Shown here: positions 9,966-20,232 of the stretch, in pieces | Numbering within the stretch: position 1 is the stretch's first letter | Layout: every line of letters starts with the position of its first letter | Source: Corynebacterium accolens | Lineage (GTDB): Bacteria; Actinomycetota; Actinomycetes; Mycobacteriales; Mycobacteriaceae | Assembly (NCBI RefSeq): GCF_023520795.1 | Contig: NZ_CP046605.1 | Coordinates: 1,533,438-1,597,437, forward strand | Reading direction: 5' to 3' | DNA: 64,000 nucleotides | Made by a program: the position numbers and the translations under genes | The notes under the pieces: model-generated | The model's input: only the letters and a program-made list of their open reading frames with translations | Told to the model about the DNA's origin: nothing | The model's database searches: none

Positions 9966-12836
9966 CTAGTCGCGCGGTACCTCGACTTCTTCATAAGCCT
10001 GGATGATATCGCCTACCTGGATATCCGGGTAGGACAGCACCATACCGCACTCATAGCCGGCCTTGATCTCGGTCGCGTCGTCCTTCTCGTGACGCAGGGA
10101 CTCAATCTTGGCATCGGTAGTAATGACGTTGTTATCGCGGAGCAAGCGAACCTTGCCGTTGCGGACAACCTTGCCATCGGTGACCATACAGCCTGCGATG
10201 GTACCCACCGAGGAGGACTTGAACAGGGCGCGGATTTCGGCCGCACCGGTGTCGCGTTCCTCGTAAATCGGCTTGAGCATGCCCTTGAGAGCGGCCTCGA
10301 CTTCCTCGATGGCCTTGTAGATAACCGTGTAGTAGCGGATATCCACGCCCTCTTGGGTGGCGATTTCCGTGGCCTTGCCCTCCGCGCGAACGTTGAAGGC
10401 AATGATGACGGCATCGGAAGCGGCGGCCAAGGAAATATTGGTCTCCGTTACGGCACCAACACCGCGGTCGATGATGTTGAGCTCGACTTCGTCCTCGGTC
10501 TTGATATCCAACAGGGCATCTTCCAGCGCCTCGACGGAGCCGGCATTGTCGCCCTTGAGGATGAGGTTGAGGGTCGAAGTCTCCTGCAATACCTTGTCCA
10601 GATCCTCCAGGGACACGCGCTTGCGCTGCTTTGCCTGCAAAGCAGAACGCTTACGAGCATCGCGCTGGTTGGCAATCTGGCGGGCCACGCGGTCATCATC
10701 GACCACGAGCAGGTTATCGCCAGCACCCGGCACGCCGGACAGGCCTTGTACCTGTACCGGGCGGGAAGGACCGGCTTCCTTAACGTCCTCGCCAAACTCA
10801 TCGAGCATGCGGCGCACGCGACCATGCGCATCGCCTACCACGATGGAATCGCCGACGTGCAGCGTACCGCGCTGGACGATGACCGTAGCCACCGGGCCGC
10901 GACCGCGGTCCAAGTGGGCCTCGATGGCCACGCCCTGGGCATCCATCTCTGGGTTAGCCGTGAGCTCGAGGGCGGCATCGGCAGTCAAGATGACAGACTC
11001 CAGCAGCTGGTCGATGTTCTGGCCCTGCTTAGCAGAGATATCCACGAACATCGTGTCGCCGCCGTACTCTTCAGGCACCAAGCCATACTCCGTGAGCTGG
11101 CCACGGATCTTTTCCGGCTGGGCCTCCGGCTTATCCACCTTGTTCACGGCCACGACAACCGGGATATCGGCAGCCTTGGCGTGGTTGATGGCCTCAACCG
11201 TCTGTGGCATGACGCCGTCATCGGCGGCGACAACCAAGATAGCCAAGTCGGTGGACTTCGCACCGCGGGCACGCATGGCGGTAAAGGCCTCGTGACCAGG
11301 GGTATCCAGGAAGGTAATGGTGCGCTCGCCATCCACGTCAACCGTGGTCTGGTAAGCACCGATTCCCTGGGTAATACCGCCGGCCTCGCCGGCTGCCTCA
11401 TTGGTCTTACGGATGGTATCCAACAGGCGGGTCTTACCGTGGTCAACGTGGCCCATGACGGAGACGACTGGAGGGCGATGTTCGAGGGCCTCTTCGCCGC
11501 CTTCGTCCTCGCCGAATTGCAGGTCGAAGGACTCGAGCAGCTCGCGGTCCTCGTCTTCTGGGGAGACGACCTCTACCTTGTAGTTGATCTCGTCACCGAG
11601 CAGCTGCAGCGTATCTTCCGATACGGATGCGGTTGCGGTGACCATCTCACCCAGGTTGAACAGTGCCTGCACCAATGCTGCTGGATCGGCACCGATCTTC
11701 TCCGCGAAGTCAGACAGCGAAGCGCCGCGGCGCAGGCGGACGGTCTGCCCCTTGCCATCTGGCAAGCGGACGCCGCCTACGACGTGCTTCTGCTGCTCTT
11801 CAAACTCATGGCGCTTTTGCCGCTTCGACTTCTTGCCCTTGCGTGGTGCGCCACCTGGACGGCCGAATGCACCGGCGGTACCGCCGCGACGCCCACCGCG
11901 TCCACCGCGGAAGCCGCCGGGACGACCGCCACCTGGGCCACCTGGACCACCAGGTCCGCCGTGGCCACCGCGACCGCGGCCACCGCGTCCGCCACCGCTC
12001 GGTGCCTTGGACGGCATCGAGGCTGGGTTCGGATGCGAAGGCATCATGGCAGGCGATGGACGACGTCCACCGCCGCCACCCTGGCCTTGGTTCTGATCCT
12101 GGCCCTGACGGTTATTACCGCCTTCGTTGCGGCCGCCGCGCTTTCCACCACGGTTATCGCCGGGGCGGTTGCCGCGCTGGCCCTTAGAGCCACCGGGGCG
12201 TGGGCCTGGGCGGTTGTCCCCGCCACCCGTGGAAAATGGGTTATTGGCCACGCGGCGGGATCCGCCGGGCTTAGGCATCGGTCGCGGCATGGCGTTGCCT
12301 GGGGTCGGGCGCTCGCCCGACTTCTTGGCATCGCCTTGACCCGCGTTCTGGCCTGGCTTCGGTGCACCTTGGCCAGGCTTTGGCGCTGGCTTTCCAGCGG
12401 CAGCGCCTGGCTTTGGTGCTGCCTGACCTGGCTTGGGGGCAGCCTTAGCGGACCCTGCGTCGGGCTTCGGCGCAGCGTCGGATGGCTTCGGTGCCTGTGC
12501 ACCTGGCTTAGGGGCGCCGGGCTTCGGCGCAGCGGATTTCGCGCCGCCCTGTGCACCTTGACCTGGCTTCGGCGCAGGCGATGCCGGCTTCTTGGCGTTG
12601 CCCTGGCCGGGCTTAGCGGGCTTGGCAGCCTTCTCGGCTTTGTCTGCCTTGCCTTCGGTCGCATCGCCACCGGACTGTGCTTCATAGTGAGCACGCATCT
12701 TCTTGACCACCGGTGGTTCGATGGTCGAGGATGCGGTTTTAACGAACTCGCCTTGTTCCTTCAGTGTGGCGAGCAGTTCCTTGCTGGTTACTCCGAGCTG
12801 TTTTGCCAACTCGTGAACACGTAGCTTTCCGGGCAC
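9966..12836 (-). CDS. infB: Translation initiation factor IF-2
   Basis: IF-2 is the GTPase that brings fMet-tRNA to the 30S subunit and promotes subunit joining. The 956-residue protein has an N-terminal IF2_N domain ([19 protein letters not shown]). A low-complexity region of about 270 residues rich in Pro, Lys, Gly, Arg and Ala follows. A second IF2_N-like segment comes next ([20 protein letters not shown]), then the G domain. The G domain shows GHVDHGKT (near residue 460), DTPGHEAF and NKVDK, followed by domains II-IV. The GTG start has AGGAG seven bases upstream. The long disordered N-terminus is typical of actinobacterial IF-2. Confidence 0.98.
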   Translation of the reverse strand: MPGKLRVHELAKQLGVTSKELLATLKEQGEFVKTASSTIEPPVVKKMRAHYEAQSGGDATEGKADKAEKAAKPAKPGQGNAKKPASPAPKPGQGAQGGAKSAAPKPGAPKPGAQAPKPSDAAPKPDAGSAKAAPKPGQAAPKPGAAAGKPAPKPGQGAPKPGQNAGQGDAKKSGERPTPGNAMPRPMPKPGGSRRVANNPFSTGGGDNRPGPRPGGSKGQRGNRPGDNRGGKRGGRNEGGNNRQGQDQNQGQGGGGGRRPSPAMMPSHPNPASMPSKAPSGGGRGGRGRGGHGGPGGPGGPGGGRPGGFRGGRGGRRGGTAGAFGRPGGAPRKGKKSKRQKRHEFEEQQKHVVGGVRLPDGKGQTVRLRRGASLSDFAEKIGADPAALVQALFNLGEMVTATASVSEDTLQLLGDEINYKVEVVSPEDEDRELLESFDLQFGEDEGGEEALEHRPPVVSVMGHVDHGKTRLLDTIRKTNEAAGEAGGITQGIGAYQTTVDVDGERTITFLDTPGHEAFTAMRARGAKSTDLAILVVAADDGVMPQTVEAINHAKAADIPVVVAVNKVDKPEAQPEKIRGQLTEYGLVPEEYGGDTMFVDISAKQGQNIDQLLESVILTADAALELTANPEMDAQGVAIEAHLDRGRGPVATVIVQRGTLHVGDSIVVGDAHGRVRRMLDEFGEDVKEAGPSRPVQVQGLSGVPGAGDNLLVVDDDRVARQIANQRDARKRSALQAKQRKRVSLEDLDKVLQETSTLNLILKGDNAGSVEALEDALLDIKTEDEVELNIIDRGVGAVTETNISLAAASDAVIIAFNVRAEGKATEIATQEGVDIRYYTVIYKAIEEVEAALKGMLKPIYEERDTGAAEIRALFKSSSVGTIAGCMVTDGKVVRNGKVRLLRDNNVITTDAKIESLRHEKDDATEIKAGYECGMVLSYPDIQVGDIIQAYEEVEVPRD

Positions 12837-12943
12837 TTGTCTCCTCTTGGTATCGCCTAGGAGCCAAGGCCGCGAAAAACTGGCCTGACTCCTAGTTAAA
12901 CGTTCTGGACTTTCATCGCTGATGCTTCATCGTTGTGCGCTCA

Positions 12944-13306
12944 TCAGTGTTCGGTCTTCCTTTTTAACTCTGGTGTGTACGAATCTTGTGCAGGTTGTTC
13001 CGCACACGGTACTTTTTCGCCCTGTACATTTTCGCACTGTGCTTCCAAGTACCTACGTACCTGACCTGTGTCCACGGATGCGGACGTGCGGAGCGCGCGC
13101 TTGAAAGCATGTTTGCGCTCAGCTAGCTCGAGTGCAGAAAGCGTGGGGCTAATCCATGCGCCGCGGCCGGGAAGCCGCCGGAATGGATCCGCCACCGCAC
13201 GGCTGCCGTGGGGATCATTGGCATCAATGACCACCCGCAGCAACTCCGTATCGGGCATGCGTTGACGCGTAGCGATGCAAGTACGAAGCCGTTGAGTCTG
13301 CGACAT
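12944..13306 (-). CDS. YlxR family RNA-binding/nucleoid protein
   Basis: The 120-residue protein has the YlxR (DUF448) signature: an RTCIATRQRMPDTELLRVV strand-helix start and the PGRGAWI motif near residue 46. YlxR proteins bind nucleic acid, and one from Bacillus acts as a global transcription modulator; the role here is inferred. The chosen ATG (13304-13306) has AAGGAG five bases upstream; an ATG 30 bases further upstream is less likely. A Glu/Lys-rich tail follows the domain. The position between nusA and infB is conserved across bacteria. Confidence 0.9.
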   Translation of the reverse strand: MSQTQRLRTCIATRQRMPDTELLRVVIDANDPHGSRAVADPFRRLPGRGAWISPTLSALELAERKHAFKRALRTSASVDTGQVRRYLEAQCENVQGEKVPCAEQPAQDSYTPELKRKTEH

Positions 13307-13390
13307 CGAACTCCTTAACTTTCGCTGCGTCTTCATGTCCCTTTCTGCATCTGGGCCGTTTACTAGCCTACGCTATATATCCGCAATTCC

Positions 13391-14407
13391 TTAATTCGCG
13401 TCCGCGTCTGAATGAATATCGATCTTCCATCCGGTCAAACGGGCGGCGAGCCGCGCGTTCTGGCCTTCCTTACCAATGGCAAGGGACAGCTGGTAGTCAG
13501 GGACGATGACGCGCGCCACCTGCTCCTCGCTATCGAGCACGGTCACCTTGATCACCTTCGAGGGGGCCAAAGCATTGCCCACATACACGGTGGGATCCTC
13601 GCTGTAATCGATGATGTCGATCTTTTCCCCACCCAGCTGGCGCATGATGTTATTCACGCGCTGGCCGCGCGGGCCGATGCACGCACCCTTGGCGTTCAGG
13701 CCCTTCGCGTGACCGATGACGGCGACCTTCGAGCGGTGCCCAGCTTCGCGGGCAATGGCGATCATTTCCACGCTGCCATCCGCAACTTCCGGAACTTCCA
13801 GTTCAAAAAGACCGCGCACCAGCTCCGGGTGGGTCCTGGACAAGTTGATCTGCACATTGGCGCCATTGCGGTTTACCCCCACCACATAAGCCTTGATGCG
13901 GTCACCGTGCTGCAGCTTTTCCCCGGGGATTTGTTCTGCGGGAAGCAGGATGCCGTCCTGCGATTCCAGTTCAGAGCCGAGCTGGACCACGACGATGCCG
14001 CGGGCATTGGCATGCGCATCGCGCTGGACGATGCCACTGACAACGCGCCCGCTAAGCTCCGAATAGGAATCAAAGGTGCGCTCGGCTTCGGCCTCGCGCA
14101 GCTTGCGCAAAATGGCTTCGCGTACGGCGCGTGCACCCACGCGGCCAAAGTTATCCGGGGTGTCATCGTATTCACTGGTTACTTCCCCGGTTTCGGGGTC
14201 ACGCTCAGTAACGATGACGCTGACGGCACCGGTGGTGGTATCGATGTCTACCCGGGACTTGGTGCCTTCGGCCTTACCCTCCGCGGTGGATTCGCGGTAA
14301 TCCAGGTAGGAATACAACAAGGCACTCGCAATCGCCTCCAACAGGTCATTGACGGGGACCTGTCGTTCGGATTCGATGGTGCGAAGTGCCTCAAGATCAA
14401 TATTCAC
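13391..14407 (-). CDS. nusA: Transcription termination/antitermination factor NusA
   Basis: NusA binds RNA polymerase and RNA and modulates pausing, termination and rRNA antitermination. The 338-residue protein has the N-terminal polymerase-binding domain (residues 1-120), an S1 domain (SGRVVSGIVQRD onward) and two KH domains with IGPRGQRVNNI and IGKEGQNARLAARL. The C-terminal acidic repeats of E. coli NusA are absent, as in other actinobacteria. It follows rimP by 23 bases and precedes ylxR, in the conserved rimP-nusA-ylxR-infB order. Confidence 0.97.
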   Translation of the reverse strand: MNIDLEALRTIESERQVPVNDLLEAIASALLYSYLDYRESTAEGKAEGTKSRVDIDTTTGAVSVIVTERDPETGEVTSEYDDTPDNFGRVGARAVREAILRKLREAEAERTFDSYSELSGRVVSGIVQRDAHANARGIVVVQLGSELESQDGILLPAEQIPGEKLQHGDRIKAYVVGVNRNGANVQINLSRTHPELVRGLFELEVPEVADGSVEMIAIAREAGHRSKVAVIGHAKGLNAKGACIGPRGQRVNNIMRQLGGEKIDIIDYSEDPTVYVGNALAPSKVIKVTVLDSEEQVARVIVPDYQLSLAIGKEGQNARLAARLTGWKIDIHSDADAN

Positions 14408-14430
14408 TTGTCTGTCCTCTCGATTGCCGG

Positions 14431-14970
14431 TTAGCTCTCGGCTTCTGCAAATGGCTGGTGCACGGCGTCTAGCTCACGTTGTGATGGCTGTGCAAATTCA
14501 ATTTCTACCACTGCGTGGGCAATGTTTTCCAATCGCTCCACTTCTGTATGCACCTCGTTTTTCTCAGAGGTGATAAGGACAACGGCATCTTCGGCCGCGT
14601 TGAGCGCACCGATGCGCGCGGTATGGCTCTTGTCGTCGCCGCGATTAAAGGTCACCTTCCGCCCCTGATTGCGGCGCCAGTGACGCGGTGAGGTCAGCGG
14701 CAGATCCACGCCTGGGGTGGAGACCTCCAAGGTATATCCGGCGCCAAAATTCAGCTCACCCGTTTCCTCTTTCTCATCGAAGAAGGCCGAAATATCGTCG
14801 GAGACCTCTTCCAAGACATCGGAGCTAGGCCGCTTATCACCATCGATGCGGATGATGACCTGTGATTTCTTTCCCGCCTTGGTGGTTTTAATATCCTCCA
14901 CGTCGAGCCCGCGGGCTGCAAGGCGAGGTTGGAGCAAATCAGTTAATTGTTGTGCATCTGGGAAAGCCAT
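14431..14970 (-). CDS. rimP: Ribosome maturation factor RimP
   Basis: RimP acts in 30S subunit assembly, at the S12/S5 stage. From the chosen ATG at 14968-14970 (MAFPDAQQLTDLLQPRL) the protein is 179 residues. It includes the VIIRIDGDKRPSSDVLEEVS segment, the STPGVDLPLTSPRHWRRN motif typical of the family and a C-terminal Sm-like domain. Earlier in-frame starts exist, but they overlap the divergent lipoprotein gene and have no homology-like sequence. A -10-like TAGGCT lies 7 bases before the ATG, so a leaderless mRNA is likely. This is the first gene of the nusA-infB transcription unit. Confidence 0.94.
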   Translation of the reverse strand: MAFPDAQQLTDLLQPRLAARGLDVEDIKTTKAGKKSQVIIRIDGDKRPSSDVLEEVSDDISAFFDEKEETGELNFGAGYTLEVSTPGVDLPLTSPRHWRRNQGRKVTFNRGDDKSHTARIGALNAAEDAVVLITSEKNEVHTEVERLENIAHAVVEIEFAQPSQRELDAVHQPFAEAES

Positions 14971-15008
14971 GCCCACTAGCCTACGTCCTTCGAGGTACAG
15001 TCTTTTGG
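14971..15008. promoter_or_regulatory. Divergent rimP / DUF4439 lipoprotein leaderless promoters
   Basis: In these 38 bases TAGGCT on the minus strand (14978-14983) lies 7 bases before the rimP ATG. TACAGT on the plus strand (14996-15001) lies 7 bases before the GTG of the lipoprotein gene. No ribosome binding site is visible for either gene. Confidence 0.5.
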
Positions 15009-15857
15009 GTGAACCGCCGACGTATTGCTTTAACCTGTGTAGCCTCGACTGCCACCCTGCCCGCGCTTGCGGGTTGTTCCGCAGTCGATTCCGTCGTCGA
15101 CTATTTTGGCCCGCGCCCAGAAGACGCACTCGAGCGCCTCGCCGTGGCCGCCGCGAGCGATGGACTCGCCCTCCAAGGTGTCGACGATGAAGCCGCGGAT
15201 ATGCGCAGCTCCCAGGCCGATGCGCTGTTTGCGGAAATTGCGCGCCTCTGCGGCACCGATGACCAAGGCAATGTCCCGCACAGCTGTGAGGTGGACCGGC
15301 CCACGCAGGCACCTCCTGCCACAGATTCCTCCCAGGTGCTAGAGGAGGCCGCCTCGGCCACCACGGAAGCCGCCGATGAGGTCAGTTCTGAGTCGCGGCC
15401 GATAGTTACCCAACAGGCCATTACGCTCAATGCCTGGCTGCCTGGCGATGCCCCCGATATCCCCACGCTCTCCCAACCCCAGCGCGAAAGCGCCACCGAT
15501 TTGCTGCAGTGGGAATACGAGCAGGTCTTTGGGCTGGATTTCGCGCGGGCCTATAGCGATCCTGCTGCCGAGGGGCGCATCGATAAGCTCTTAAGCCTCC
15601 ATCACCACCGCATCGACCAGCTGCAGGAGGCGATTAGCCAAAACGGCGAGGTTCCACAGCCAGAGCCTGCCTATTCCTCCGGTGGAACAACGCTTCCCAG
15701 CGATGCGGATTCCGCTGCCGCATTCCTGGATACCATGATGGAGCAGGACGCGGATAAGTGGCACGCTGCCGCAGTGGCCGCGGCGCAAGAGGAAAGCCCA
15801 AACCAGGAGTGGCTGAACTGGCTTATCGGCATCGCCGCCGAATCCCAGGCAGCATAG
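15009..15857 (+). CDS. DUF4439-type secreted lipoprotein
   Basis: The 282-residue product starts with a basic stretch, MNRRRIALT, and a hydrophobic signal ending in the lipobox LAGC (Cys23), so it should be lipid-anchored outside the membrane. A variable Ala/Thr/Ser-rich middle is followed by a helical C-terminal half with WEYEQVFGLDFARAY, LHHHRIDQL and a spaced DKWHAAA segment. This resembles the ferritin-like DUF4439 domain that mycobacteria encode next to rimP. I chose the GTG at 15009 because the signal peptide begins there and TACAGT lies 7 bases upstream. The biochemical function is unknown. Confidence 0.75.
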   Translation: MNRRRIALTCVASTATLPALAGCSAVDSVVDYFGPRPEDALERLAVAAASDGLALQGVDDEAADMRSSQADALFAEIARLCGTDDQGNVPHSCEVDRPTQAPPATDSSQVLEEAASATTEAADEVSSESRPIVTQQAITLNAWLPGDAPDIPTLSQPQRESATDLLQWEYEQVFGLDFARAYSDPAAEGRIDKLLSLHHHRIDQLQEAISQNGEVPQPEPAYSSGGTTLPSDADSAAAFLDTMMEQDADKWHAAAVAAAQEESPNQEWLNWLIGIAAESQAA

Positions 15858-16364
<507 letters not shown>

Positions 16365-16386
16365 TAGGCTTCCTGATACAGCGGTA

Positions 16387-16417
16387 GCGTGATGCCGCCT
16401 TGAGCGCGGCATCACGC
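16387..16417. terminator. Perfect 12-base-pair hairpin after the Rpf gene
   Basis: GCGTGATGCCGC pairs with GCGGCATCACGC around a 7-base loop. No T-run follows on either strand, so it is probably an mRNA 3' end stabiliser or an auxiliary terminator ahead of the larger hairpin. Confidence 0.5.
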
Positions 16418-16421
16418 AAGC

Positions 16422-16487
16422 AACCGACTCCCCCATTTTCCACTTGGGATCTATTTCCCGGGAAAATTGGGGAGTCGGTTTTTAGGT
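16422..16487 (+). terminator. Strong intrinsic terminator of the Rpf gene
   Basis: A 20-base arm (16422-16441) pairs with 16461-16480 with one mismatch and is followed by TTTTTAGGTTTT. The hairpin lies between convergent genes and probably also stops transcription from the DoxX-like gene on the other strand. Confidence 0.85.
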
Positions 16488-16488
16488 T

Positions 16489-16851
16489 TTATGCCCTACC
16501 CTGCGCGATCTTCCATGCGTAGCGAATCAACGGAATCTGCAGCGGCAGGCGAATGATGTGATACAGCTTCTTCGGCCATCGCGCATCGCGCTCGATCCAG
16601 GCGTGGTACATATTCGCCGGCCACACGGCAAGAAATAGCGCCGCGGCAGAGGCGCCGCCGGATTCGCGGGTGGCGCGATCGGTGAGCAAATAGCCGGTGG
16701 CTATCTCCCAGGCGCCGGAGGCGAAGTTGTACAACCGCGGCGAGCCCGGCAGCTGCGGCGGCACAATAGATTCGAAGGTTTTGGCGCGCAGGAAATGCAG
16801 CGTGCCCATCGTGATAAGGGCTGTGGGGAGCACGTTTTTATGAAAGTTCAT
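16489..16851 (-). CDS. DoxX-like small membrane protein
   Basis: The 120-residue protein has three to four hydrophobic segments and the DoxX-type pattern: GTLHFLRAKTFESIVPPQLP near residue 17, a SGAWEIATGYLL helix and an AVWPANMYHAW segment. Mycobacterial DoxX homologues take part in membrane-associated redox stress responses, but this short type has no assigned role. The ATG lies 8 bases after a TATCGT hexamer and overlaps a GGGGAG, so the initiation mode is unclear. It is convergent with the Rpf gene and downstream of proS on the same strand. Confidence 0.75.
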   Translation of the reverse strand: MNFHKNVLPTALITMGTLHFLRAKTFESIVPPQLPGSPRLYNFASGAWEIATGYLLTDRATRESGGASAAALFLAVWPANMYHAWIERDARWPKKLYHIIRLPLQIPLIRYAWKIAQGRA

Positions 16852-16911
16852 ACTCCCCTACGATACCCTGCCGGCGCCTACAGGCGCCGGGCCTTAGCGC
16901 GGTGCTTTAAG

Positions 16912-18681
16912 TTAAGCTCGCACCAACTCGAGGAGTTTGTCCACGATCTCATCCGCAGGTACCTCCAGCGTTTCTTGGCCGCGGATACGCAGCTCGATGA
17001 TGCCGTCCTTGAAGGCGCGGCCCACGATGGCCACAAACGGCATGCCGAGTAGCTCTGCATCTTTGAACTTCACGCCCGGGGAGACCTTGGGGCGGTCATC
17101 GAAAAGCACCTCAAGGCCTGCCTGGGACAGCTCTTCTACCAGCTTATCGCCGGCCTCCATGGCCGCGGCATCTTTATTCGCCACCGCCACGTGCACTTGG
17201 TACGGCGCCACCGCGACCGGCCAATTCAGGCCCTTATCATCATGGCGCTGCTCTGCCAGCACGGCCAGCATGCGGGAGATGCCGATGCCATAAGAGCCCA
17301 TCGTGGGGATGGCGCGCTTGCCGTTTTCATCGAGGATTTGCACGTCAAAGGCCTCGGTGTACTTGCGGCCCAACTGGAAGATATGACCCAGCTCGATGCC
17401 GCGCTGCAAGGCCAATGTGCCCTGGTTATCCGGTGCGGGATCGCCCTCTTTCACCTCTGCTGCTTCCACAAACTCATCGACGTGGAAATCGCGGCCGGCC
17501 ACGCAGCCCACGACGTAGCAGTTTTGCGCATCCGCGCCAGTGATCCAGGAAGAGCCCTTGACCACGCGGGGATCGGCAAAGACCTTCACGCCATTGGAGT
17601 TCAGCGCGCGCGGGCCCACAAAGCCCTGCTCCAAGAAATCGTATTGCGCAAAAATCTTATCGCTGGCCAGGGTGAATTCCGCAGGCTCTAAGGCTGCCTC
17701 AAGGCGCTTGGGATCCAATTCGCGATCGCCCGGAATCAGCACGGCCGCTAATTCCTTCTTCTCTTCAGCGTCCTCAAGCGCCGGGTGGGTTACCTCCACC
17801 ATGACGCATTTAAGGATATCGGCGGCCCGGACCTCATGGCCGTCGACGGCGATGTCCTCGGTCTTCGCCCAGTGCACAAGCGCTTCAATGGTGGCGGCAT
17901 CCGGGGTACGGTACTCCTTCGCCGCGGGCTGGCCCGCAATATCTTTTTCTGGGGGCGCTTGGGTCACGACCGCCTCTACATTGGCCGCATAATCGCCCTC
18001 GGTGGAGCGCACGAAGAGGTCTTCGCCCACCTCAGAAAGCGCCAAGAACTCCTCGGAGGCGGACCCGCCCATCGCGCCAGAGGTGGCCTTACAAATGGCG
18101 TAATCGATTTCTAAGCGGTCAAAAACATTCTGATACGCCTTGCGGTGGCGGGCGTAGGAGGAATCGAGCCCCTCATCGTTCATATCGAAGGAGTAGGAAT
18201 CCTTCATCACGAACTCGCGCCCGCGCAGCACCCCGGCGCGGGGGCGTTCCTCATCGCGGTACTTCGTCTGAATCTGATACAAGGTGACCGGGAAATCCTT
18301 GTACGAGGAGTACATGTCCTTGACGGCGTTGGCGAACATTTCCTCGTGTGTTGGCCCGAGCAGCAAGTCGGCATTCTTGCGGTCCTGCAGGCGGAATAGG
18401 TTGGGGCCGTATTCCACCCACCGGTTGGTCTTTTCATAGGGCTCGCGCGGCAGCAGGGCCGGGAAAAGCATTTCTTGCCCGCCAATGGCATCCATTTCTT
18501 GGCGTACTACGTCTTCGATCTTGCGCAGGGCGCGCAGACCCAACGGCAGCCAGGTGTAGATGCCCGGCGCGACGCGGCGCACGTAACCGGCACGCACCAG
18601 CAGCTTGTGGCTGGGGACCTCGGCATCGGCTGGGTCCTCGCGAAGGGTGCGGAGAAATAGTTCAGAAAGGCGGGTAATCAT
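16912..18681 (-). CDS. proS: Prolyl-tRNA synthetase (bacterial type with editing domain)
   Basis: ProS charges tRNA-Pro with proline and hydrolyses mischarged Ala-tRNA. The 589-residue protein has the class II motif 1 region ([17 protein letters not shown]), motif 2 ([20 protein letters not shown]), an inserted editing domain (about residues 225-400) and motif 3 ([14 protein letters not shown]). An anticodon-binding domain completes it. The ATG at 18679-18681 follows TATATT by 6 bases, suggesting a leaderless mRNA; an in-frame GTG 15 bases upstream overlaps that hexamer. The gene is divergent from yaaA across 30 bases. Confidence 0.97.
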   Translation of the reverse strand: MITRLSELFLRTLREDPADAEVPSHKLLVRAGYVRRVAPGIYTWLPLGLRALRKIEDVVRQEMDAIGGQEMLFPALLPREPYEKTNRWVEYGPNLFRLQDRKNADLLLGPTHEEMFANAVKDMYSSYKDFPVTLYQIQTKYRDEERPRAGVLRGREFVMKDSYSFDMNDEGLDSSYARHRKAYQNVFDRLEIDYAICKATSGAMGGSASEEFLALSEVGEDLFVRSTEGDYAANVEAVVTQAPPEKDIAGQPAAKEYRTPDAATIEALVHWAKTEDIAVDGHEVRAADILKCVMVEVTHPALEDAEEKKELAAVLIPGDRELDPKRLEAALEPAEFTLASDKIFAQYDFLEQGFVGPRALNSNGVKVFADPRVVKGSSWITGADAQNCYVVGCVAGRDFHVDEFVEAAEVKEGDPAPDNQGTLALQRGIELGHIFQLGRKYTEAFDVQILDENGKRAIPTMGSYGIGISRMLAVLAEQRHDDKGLNWPVAVAPYQVHVAVANKDAAAMEAGDKLVEELSQAGLEVLFDDRPKVSPGVKFKDAELLGMPFVAIVGRAFKDGIIELRIRGQETLEVPADEIVDKLLELVRA

Positions 18682-18711
18682 GGTCAAAATATACATCGCT
18701 ACCCTAGCTAT
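18682..18711. promoter_or_regulatory. Divergent proS/yaaA leaderless promoters
   Basis: TATATT on the minus strand (18688-18693) lies 6 bases before the proS ATG. TACCCT on the plus strand (18700-18705) lies 6 bases before the yaaA ATG. The two hexamers are 6 bases apart in a 30-base gap without ribosome binding sites. Confidence 0.5.
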
Positions 18712-19434
18712 ATGCTCATTGTCCTCCCTCCTTCAGAAACCAAGGCCCATGGCGGCACCGGAAAGCCGCTTGATTTTGCCAACCTATCTTTTCCAGAACT
18801 TACCGATACGCGGCGCGAAATCGCCGCTGAGCTGCAGTCTCTTCCCATTGATGAGGCGATGGTGGCGCTGAAGCTCTCGGAGAAGCTGCGCGGTGAGGCC
18901 GAATCCAATAGTCAGCTTTTTACCACCCCCACCATGCCAGCGGTGGAGCGCTATACTGGCGTGCTTTTTGATGCACTTTCGGCGTCCACCCTTCCCTCGT
19001 GGAGCCGCCTTGCTATTGGCGATGCCCTCTTCGGCCTCCTGCGCGCGGACGACCCCATCCCCCATTACCGCTTATCGGGCGGTTCCAAGCTGGGAGGTCG
19101 CACCATGAAGTCTTTTTGGGGCAAGCAGATAACGCAGGCGCTAGAAAACATCGACGAGCTGGTTGTGGATCTCCGCTCGGGCACCTACCAGCAATTGGGC
19201 CGGCTGCCTTCGGCGGTGACGGTGCGGGTAGAAAGCGTGCAACCAGATGGCTCGCGCAAGGTGGTCAGCCACTTTAACAAGCACTACAAGGGCCTGCTGG
19301 CCCGGGAGCTGGCGCTCTCGCCTGCCGATGCCTTCAGCGCCGCCGATGTCGCCGCTATCGCCCGCGCGGCCGGCATGACGGTGGAGGAACCACCGCACGG
19401 CTCACGGGAACTTACCCTCGTCGTATCCCCGTAA
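18712..19434 (+). CDS. yaaA: YaaA/UPF0246 family peroxide-stress protein
   Basis: E. coli YaaA lowers free intracellular iron during peroxide stress and binds DNA; the corynebacterial protein is annotated by family only. The 240-residue product begins [17 protein letters not shown] and contains the family blocks [19 protein letters not shown] and [16 protein letters not shown]. The start is set by the [11 protein letters not shown] motif at the N-terminus in the family and by a -10-like TACCCT six bases upstream. It is convergent with the ABC permease gene. Confidence 0.9.
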   Translation: MLIVLPPSETKAHGGTGKPLDFANLSFPELTDTRREIAAELQSLPIDEAMVALKLSEKLRGEAESNSQLFTTPTMPAVERYTGVLFDALSASTLPSWSRLAIGDALFGLLRADDPIPHYRLSGGSKLGGRTMKSFWGKQITQALENIDELVVDLRSGTYQQLGRLPSAVTVRVESVQPDGSRKVVSHFNKHYKGLLARELALSPADAFSAADVAAIARAAGMTVEEPPHGSRELTLVVSP

Positions 19435-19456
19435 CGCGCGAGCGCCTGCGGGAAGC

Positions 19457-20194
19457 CTAGACCACGGCGCGGCGGCGCTGGACGGCTGCGGCCCCGCCGA
19501 GGACCGCTACCACCATGGCCAAGACAATGACGCCGGATGCCCATTGCGGGGCCATAAGGCCGAAGGTGTCTTGGCCTTGGAAGAAGGTGCGCAGGTTGGC
19601 ATCGGGCAAAATCTGCAGGATGTATTTGGCCCAGCCCATATCCATTGAAGTCAGCACGCTTTCGATGACGAAGTACTCAATAATGAGCAGCATGGCTGCA
19701 AAGGTGCCGCTGCGCAGGATATATGCCAGGCCTGTAGCCAGCAGGGTATAGACGATGTATTCCACGAAGGTGAAAAGGAACACCGCATTATCCGGGTAGT
19801 GCACGAAGCTGGAGAAGTCATACGAGCTGCCGAGCGCAGCGTTAAATAACATTCCGAGTATGCCCGCCAGGGCCGCCGCGGCGACGTTGGCCACGGTGAT
19901 GACGAGTATTTGGCTCGAGAGCACCTGTAAACGCCGGTTGGTAGATAGGTAGCTCCAGGCGACGGTGCCTTTTTGTAGGTCGCCGCCGACGAGCGTGGCC
20001 GAGGAAAAGATCATGATGACCACGGCGAAGATGGCGCCGATGGCTAGGTCGGAGGATTGGAGGGCGCTGTCGTCAGTGCGGATAGCTCCCATCAGCACGT
20101 TCGCGGTGGTTAGGCCAACGGTGATGATAGCGAGGTAGACCCACGTTGAGCGCAGGGAAAATATCTTGCGGGATCCAGAAACGATGGTGTTCAT
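19457..20194 (-). CDS. ABC-2 type transporter permease
   Basis: The 245-residue membrane protein has about six hydrophobic segments, starting near residues 17-37 and 50-75. The motif LVGGDLQKGTVAWSYLSTNRR lies after the second helix, the coupling region of ABC-2 export permeases. Its partner ATPase is encoded 38 bases upstream on the same strand, and a two-component system precedes both. BcrAB-like and lantibiotic self-protection exporters have this layout, but the substrate is not predictable. It is the last gene of the four-gene cluster and is convergent with yaaA. Confidence 0.85.
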   Translation of the reverse strand: MNTIVSGSRKIFSLRSTWVYLAIITVGLTTANVLMGAIRTDDSALQSSDLAIGAIFAVVIMIFSSATLVGGDLQKGTVAWSYLSTNRRLQVLSSQILVITVANVAAAALAGILGMLFNAALGSSYDFSSFVHYPDNAVFLFTFVEYIVYTLLATGLAYILRSGTFAAMLLIIEYFVIESVLTSMDMGWAKYILQILPDANLRTFFQGQDTFGLMAPQWASGVIVLAMVVAVLGGAAAVQRRRAVV

Positions 20195-20232
20195 GGCTCG
20201 TACTCTGCCTTTCGATAACGGATAACAGGGGG

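Noticed and set aside
10089-12824. A 911-codon open frame on the plus strand opposite infB
   Set aside because: It mirrors the low-complexity, GC-rich infB sequence. Its translation is rich in Leu, Ala, Arg and His without domain-like motifs, and infB on the other strand is certain.
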